Below, in pieces: positions 5,607 to 9,348 of a stretch of DNA of 9,348 nt. The stretch comes from TMED27 sp963922705 (GTDB lineage Bacteria; Pseudomonadota; Alphaproteobacteria; Micavibrionales; Micavibrionaceae), in the NCBI GenBank assembly GCA_963922705.1, contig CAWUJS010000075.1:1-9348 (forward strand), in the 5' to 3' direction. Every line of letters begins with the position of its first letter. Positions within the stretch are counted from its first letter, which is position 1. The notes under the pieces are model-generated. The model ran no database searches, was not told the origin of the DNA, and worked only from the letters and a program-made list of their open reading frames with translations. The translations under genes were made by a program, and so were the position numbers.

Positions 5607-6347
5607 CTATTTTGGCGGAGCGATAACAAAGCCTATCATATCTGTTCTTTGTGTTAATGGCTTGTGAAGCTGAATTGTGTTTTCATCAAGTCCAGCCTCT
5701 TTAAACGCAGATTTAAGATGTGATTGCAATCGATCTATAAAACCACCCGGCTTGATTTCTCCAGATAGAGGCCGAAAGCCCTTACCGAATGGAGACGTAC
5801 CGTTAAATATCATGCTTGTCTTAAATTCATGCCATGAGTGTAAGTCATCCTGTGGCTGTTCGTCCTCTTGAAACGGTTTTGCCATTGACGCATCAAAATC
5901 GAACAGAGGCGCATATTTTTGATTAAAGCTCTGCATGGCTTGTCTTAAAACTTCGGATGCCTCTTCGATGTTGATAGAGCCAAGCTCATCATCCGAAAAT
6001 GCAAAGCTGACACAGGAGAAATAATAACGATGTGCCTCAAAATCAATCTTGGAATTTCTTGCGATCTCACGGTTAAACGGCCCTGTAAAACACGCCTTAT
6101 GAACTACAACGCTTGTTCCTGAATCCTCATAGTCGTCACTAGAAAGATCTATATCTTGTATTCCTATTTCAGGAAATATTTCTTGCACATCTTTGACAAG
6201 CGCAGCTTCTATGTCGTCTTCCTGGACACCGTTATCACCTATAGCCATGTGACTAAAATAATAAAAGGCAGTGTGGTTCGCTCCGCCTTCTTCATCTGGA
6301 TAAAAGCCAACTGCAGTTCTCTCGATTTCGATATTTTCTTTATTCAT
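5607..6347 (-). CDS. Hypothetical protein, 246 aa, acidic and soluble
   Basis: I do not recognise the family. The frame runs from ATG (6347) to TAG (5607). AGGA (6357-6360) lies 9 nt upstream and a promoter with a perfect -35 box lies beyond it. There is no signal peptide or membrane segment. The N-terminal ~140 residues look alpha/beta (AFYYFSHMAIGDNG, HRYYFSCVSFAFSDDEL). An acidic linker follows (QEDEQPQDD, about residues 160-168). The C-terminal part (HEFKTSMIFNGTSPFGKGFRPLSGEIKPGG) leads to a helix and a final strand, MIGFVIAPPK. The gene is flanked by REP-like repeats at 5512 and 6452, and a 54-bp piece of a second copy of its 3' end lies beyond, next to sppA. It separates leuC from sppA. 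It may belong to a small local gene family. Confidence 0.75.
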   Translation of the reverse strand: MNKENIEIERTAVGFYPDEEGGANHTAFYYFSHMAIGDNGVQEDDIEAALVKDVQEIFPEIGIQDIDLSSDDYEDSGTSVVVHKACFTGPFNREIARNSKIDFEAHRYYFSCVSFAFSDDELGSINIEEASEVLRQAMQSFNQKYAPLFDFDASMAKPFQEDEQPQDDLHSWHEFKTSMIFNGTSPFGKGFRPLSGEIKPGGFIDRLQSHLKSAFKEAGLDENTIQLHKPLTQRTDMIGFVIAPPK

Positions 6348-6372
6348 AATGTATATCCTTAAAATTTTTAAA

Positions 6373-6401
6373 ACGTTACCCTACAGGAGGCGATATGTCA
6401 A
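6373..6401 (-). promoter_or_regulatory. Putative promoter for the 5607-6347 gene
   Basis: On the minus strand, a perfect -35 box TTGACA (6401-6396) is followed after 17 nt by TAACGT (6378-6373), a weak -10. Transcription would start a short distance before the AGGA ribosome binding site. The arrangement resembles that of the other hypothetical gene in the window (perfect -35, weak -10). Confidence 0.5.
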
Positions 6402-6451
6402 GAGACTATTTCGCAAAAATGTATTTTTTGTTACATTTTAATCAACAAATA

Positions 6452-6491
6452 TAGATTGCAGCGTCAGCCTAACAGGCTTCCTCGCAATGAC
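6452..6491. repeat. REP-like repeat, second copy of the 5512 element
   Basis: It is the same sequence as 5512-5551 with two substitutions. Together with the 54-bp duplication at 6541-6594 it shows that a block covering the REP element and the hypothetical gene's 3' end was duplicated in direct orientation. Confidence 0.8.
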
Positions 6492-6515
6492 GCTTCCTTT
6501 TATCGTCATTACGAG
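6481..6515. repeat. Inverted repeat formed by two facing REP-like halves
   Basis: CTCGCAATGACG (6481-6492) and CGTCATTACGAG (6504-6515) are inverted partners with one mismatch and an 11-nt loop. The second arm begins another degenerate repeat half (6504-6524). Confidence 0.6.
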
Positions 6516-6540
6516 CGCATGCGAATTAGTCTTGTTGCTT

Positions 6541-6594
6541 CTTTGTGTTAATGGCTTATGAAGCTGAATTGTGTTTTCATCAAATTCAGCCCCT
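6541..6594 (-). pseudogene. Remnant of a second copy of the 5607-6347 gene
   Basis: This 54-bp stretch matches 5647-5700 at 50 of 54 positions. Read on the minus strand it gives AEFDENTIQLHKPLTQR, against AGLDENTIQLHKPLTQR in the intact gene. One of the four differences is silent. It has no start, and the original last 12 residues are replaced by unrelated sequence. It is the residue of a tandem duplication and abuts the sppA 5' region. An ATG created by one of the substitutions (6558) extends the sppA frame artificially. Confidence 0.75.
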
Positions 6595-6662
6595 ATACAT
6601 TTTCGCTTCACCGCTTTAAACTCTATCGCAATAAATCCAATAGATTAAGCTCCTACTCAAAC

Positions 6663-8555
6663 ATGAAGAATTTTAAACACCGCCCGTTATTCGCACAAAA
6701 CCTCCCCAAAGAGGTCACAAAGCCCAAAATCGAATGGAAAATCCTGCCTGTTGTCTGGCTTGCTTTGAAACGTATGGCAACGGTGCTGGGCTTTTTTGTC
6801 CTCCTGCAGCTTTTCATCACTGTGTTCATCATCATTCCGGTTTTTATGACCACAGCAGACATCACCCCTATGCCAGAAAAAATGGTGCTTTATCTCGAAT
6901 TTGACGGGGCGATTAATGAAATTAACACCACGCAGGGATTTGCAGATGCGTTTGACACCCCGCCCTTAACTTTGCGAGAGATGGTAGATGTTATTCACTT
7001 TGCGGGCACTGATAGCCGGGTTAAAGGCATTTTTGCCCGTATGAAAAACGCGCAAATCAGTCTGACACAGGCTTATGAGCTTAATCAGGCATTAGAAGAT
7101 TTCAAAAGCAAAGGTAAATTTGCCCATATTTATGCTTCATCTTACGGTCAAGCCGCGCAAGGGCTAGGCAATTATGCTTTGATTGCCGGCTTTGATGAAA
7201 TCTGGATGCAGCCTATGGGTACCGTCAGCATTACCGGCCTGAATGCAGAAATGCCGTTTTTGGGCAAAACGCTTGACAGGATTGGCGTAGAGCCGAATTT
7301 CTTTCAACGCAAAGAGTATAAAAACCTCTATGAAAACTTAACTGAAACAAAAATGTCACGCGAAAGCCGCGAGACAATCAGCCGCTTAATCACTGATATC
7401 CGAAACGATATTTTAACCACAATCCCGCCGCGTATCGGCGTTGATGCTGCGCAATTTGATGGATTGGTCAATCAAGGGTTATTCACCGCCGAGGAGGCCA
7501 AACAAGCCGGGCTCATAACTCATGCCGATTATGCAGACATTTTAGTTGAAAATATCAAGGAAGCCGTGACCGGAAACCGTAATGCCGATGATGATATTTT
7601 TGTTATGTTTGATGACTATGCTGCTGAAGCTTTGGAACATTTTAAAGCCAGCGAATTACTGCAGGATGATGCAAAAGTTGCCCTGATTTATGCGGTTGGA
7701 ACAATTCTCAGAAGCGACGAAGGCTCTGGCTTTGGCGGCGGCCCTACGGTTGCAGCCGCAGAGGATATTGCCCCCGCAATCCTCGATGCTGCAGATGATG
7801 ATGATGTACGTGTAATTATTATGCGCGTTGACAGTCCCGGTGGATCGCCCGTTGCATCAGAATCCATCCTGCGCGCCATAGAACGTGCAAAGCGCAAAGG
7901 CAAAAAAGTAATCGTAACAATGGGCGCAACAGCAGCCTCCGGCGGCTACTGGATTTCCGCCTATGCGGATCAAATTTTTGTCATGCCATCAACAATTACG
8001 GGATCAATCGGTGTTGTTGGCGGCAAAATTGCGCTTGGTGAATTATTTGAGAATATCGGCGTGAATTGGGATGGTGTTACATGGGGACGTAATGCCGGCA
8101 TGTGGTCACTGGATTCCACCTTTTCCAAGTCCGAAGCCGAGCGCGTTAATACCATGCTGGATGCGGTTTATGACGGTTTTATTGCGCGCGTTGCCAAAGG
8201 GCGCGGCATGTCCTCTCAGGCTGTTGATGCAATTGCCGGCGGGCGTGTCTGGACAGGCGCTCGCGCTGTTGAGATTGGGCTAGCGGATCAGATTGGCGGC
8301 CTTAATGACGCTCTTGACTATACGGCAAAAGAGTTAGGCGTACAAAGCCGCTATAATTTGCATATCGATGTCCTGCCAAAACCCAAAACACCGTTTGAAA
8401 AACTGATTGAACTCGTTGAAGGGCAAGCCATGCTCGGTCAGGTTGTTAAGAAAAATCAAGGTGTATTAGATGCGATCGGCTCCTTTTCCGATATGGTGCA
8501 TATTGCCCGTAACCCCAATGACTTTATGGTGTTTGAAGAGCTTCATTTACGCTAA
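6663..8555 (+). CDS. sppA: Signal peptide peptidase SppA, 67K type
   Basis: SppA is an inner-membrane serine protease of the Ser-Lys dyad class that degrades cleaved signal peptides. From ATG 6663 the product is 630 residues, close to the ~618 of E. coli. A basic N-terminus precedes one membrane segment (about residues 38-62, VLGFFVLLQLFITVFIIIPV), anchoring two tandem protease domains outside the cytoplasm. The likely general base is K220 in RKEYKNLYENL in the first domain. The nucleophile is S426 in ATAASGGYWISAYAD in the second. DSPGGSPVASE upstream of the nucleophile is also typical. The upstream ATG at 6558 would add 35 residues, but that stretch is encoded by a remnant of another gene, so I reject it. 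No strong ribosome binding site precedes 6663. The 3' end overlaps a convergent gene by 32 bp. Confidence 0.93.
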   Translation: MKNFKHRPLFAQNLPKEVTKPKIEWKILPVVWLALKRMATVLGFFVLLQLFITVFIIIPVFMTTADITPMPEKMVLYLEFDGAINEINTTQGFADAFDTPPLTLREMVDVIHFAGTDSRVKGIFARMKNAQISLTQAYELNQALEDFKSKGKFAHIYASSYGQAAQGLGNYALIAGFDEIWMQPMGTVSITGLNAEMPFLGKTLDRIGVEPNFFQRKEYKNLYENLTETKMSRESRETISRLITDIRNDILTTIPPRIGVDAAQFDGLVNQGLFTAEEAKQAGLITHADYADILVENIKEAVTGNRNADDDIFVMFDDYAAEALEHFKASELLQDDAKVALIYAVGTILRSDEGSGFGGGPTVAAAEDIAPAILDAADDDDVRVIIMRVDSPGGSPVASESILRAIERAKRKGKKVIVTMGATAASGGYWISAYADQIFVMPSTITGSIGVVGGKIALGELFENIGVNWDGVTWGRNAGMWSLDSTFSKSEAERVNTMLDAVYDGFIARVAKGRGMSSQAVDAIAGGRVWTGARAVEIGLADQIGGLNDALDYTAKELGVQSRYNLHIDVLPKPKTPFEKLIELVEGQAMLGQVVKKNQGVLDAIGSFSDMVHIARNPNDFMVFEELHLR

Positions 8556-9249
8556 GAAGCTGGTTTAAAACTGCATAAACATCCTGATAGCTCATCAGAA
8601 TATGATCAGGCGTGTATCCTTTTTCAATCGCAGCAATCGCTGCGTTAACCGCATAAGCAATCGGCACAATTTTAGCACGCGTATGCGGTTGTGCGTTCTG
8701 AGCTGCTATAATATCCTTATGGCGATCGCCAATATACCAAACAACATCGCTCTCTTTGACTAGCACATTAAGCCGATCAAGCGCCATCAATATCGGCTCT
8801 GGATGTGGTTTTGATTTTTTAATATCTTCACGAAAAATAGTGACAGGAAAAAAGTCATGCAAGCCAAATTTACTCAATATATCAAGCCCGTATCCTTTCC
8901 CAAGGCTATTGCTCGCCAAGGCCATAGGAATATTATGTTTTTTCAATAAGGACAAAACGGAGTAAATGCCGGGACATGGCTCGACAAGAAGTTCAACAGG
9001 CTTTCGCCGCATTTTATGAAGGGCTTTATGAACAATAATCGACTTGGCGGGCTTAATGGCTTCATCCGGAGCAGGAAGCAAAATCGGCCCTTGCGCTTTG
9101 CGGTCAAACAGCCACATCCAAAGCCGCGATATTTTAAAAGCAGTATCATCCAGCCACTCCATAAGTCCCAACAATCTGGGGTTGAGATGCCGCACGGTTG
9201 TTCCATCCATGTCGAAAATTACGATCGTAGGGGCAGGCAATTTTGTCAT
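8524..9249 (-). CDS. HAD-superfamily hydrolase, phosphatase-like, 241 aa
   Basis: This is a haloacid dehalogenase-type hydrolase, probably a cytosolic phosphatase. All four motifs are present: nucleophile and acid/base D13 and D15 in IFDMDGTTV; S113 in LASNS; K147 in KKSKPHPE; and D175 and D179 in YIGDRHKDI. A long segment between motifs I and II (about residues 20-90) forms the C1-type cap that sets substrate choice, as in phosphoglycolate phosphatase and pyrophosphatase relatives. The cap includes a Trp-rich stretch (LWMWLFDRK) I cannot match to a known specificity. Start ATG 9249 is the first possible, since an in-frame TGA lies 13-15 nt upstream. The ribosome binding site is weak. Its last ten codons overlap the end of sppA on the other strand. 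Confidence 0.88.
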   Translation of the reverse strand: MTKLPAPTIVIFDMDGTTVRHLNPRLLGLMEWLDDTAFKISRLWMWLFDRKAQGPILLPAPDEAIKPAKSIIVHKALHKMRRKPVELLVEPCPGIYSVLSLLKKHNIPMALASNSLGKGYGLDILSKFGLHDFFPVTIFREDIKKSKPHPEPILMALDRLNVLVKESDVVWYIGDRHKDIIAAQNAQPHTRAKIVPIAYAVNAAIAAIEKGYTPDHILMSYQDVYAVLNQLLSVNEALQTP

Positions 9250-9348
9250 GCTTTCATCATGTCATTGAGAGCACAGGGAAGCAATGTTTTTACCCATGGC
9301 AATTGCATTTGAACTTATGGCTTGTAAAAACCATAGTGATCCCACTCC

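Noticed and set aside
6395..6454. 19-residue frame preceded by AGGAGG on the plus strand
   Set aside because: It is very short, runs into the REP element, and the AGGAGG falls in the promoter spacer of the minus-strand gene. Probably chance.
6558..6662. Longer sppA beginning at ATG 6558
   Set aside because: The ATG and following bases lie in a remnant of the neighbouring hypothetical gene, and the product from 6663 already has normal SppA length.
9338..9348. End of window resembling a tRNA acceptor end
   Set aside because: The adjoining bases do not show a T-arm (GTTCRA) or conserved tRNA positions on either strand, and the sequence stops here.

Overview
The window looks like chromosomal DNA from an alphaproteobacterium. 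The order trmD, rplS, leuC on one strand is typical of that class. Base composition is moderate to AT-rich and the intergenic DNA carries many small palindromic repeats. I cannot fix the genus. It is probably a free-living or facultative organism, since it keeps leucine biosynthesis.

Layout, left to right. Positions 1-330 hold no gene, only REP-like palindromic repeats. A minus-strand hypothetical gene (331-951) is followed by a divergent intergenic region. Next comes trmD (1161-2273), which is fused in frame to a complete GxxExxY-type PD-(D/E)XK nuclease-like domain. A second copy of the trmD 3' end lies just downstream, at 2322-2379. A small secreted, internally repetitive protein gene (2454-3164) separates trmD from rplS (3339-3896), which has its own good promoter. 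A short non-coding stretch with a long imperfect inverted repeat leads to leuC (start 4099, end 5502). Convergent with leuC is a second minus-strand hypothetical gene (5607-6347). Between that gene and sppA lie REP-like elements and a 54-bp remnant of a second copy of the hypothetical gene. sppA (start 6663, end 8555) converges on, and overlaps by 32 bp, a HAD-family phosphatase gene (8524-9249, minus). The last 99 bases show nothing I can name.

Functionally this is mostly housekeeping: tRNA m1G37 methylation, ribosomal protein L19, the leucine pathway isomerase large subunit, and an inner-membrane signal peptide peptidase. Several small genes and repeats break up what is normally a tight operon. 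rpsP and rimM do not precede trmD, and leuD does not follow leuC directly.

The most striking feature is the trmD locus. A 484-bp segment encoding the GxxExxY domain lies between two 58-bp direct copies of the trmD 3' end (57 of 58 identical). Imperfect terminal inverted repeats sit 4-5 nt inside both junctions. The distal copy still encodes what looks like the ancestral TrmD C-terminus and stop codon. This is what an insertion into the end of an essential gene would leave if the host protein tolerated a C-terminal nuclease fusion. It suggests that GxxExxY genes can be carried by a small mobile unit.
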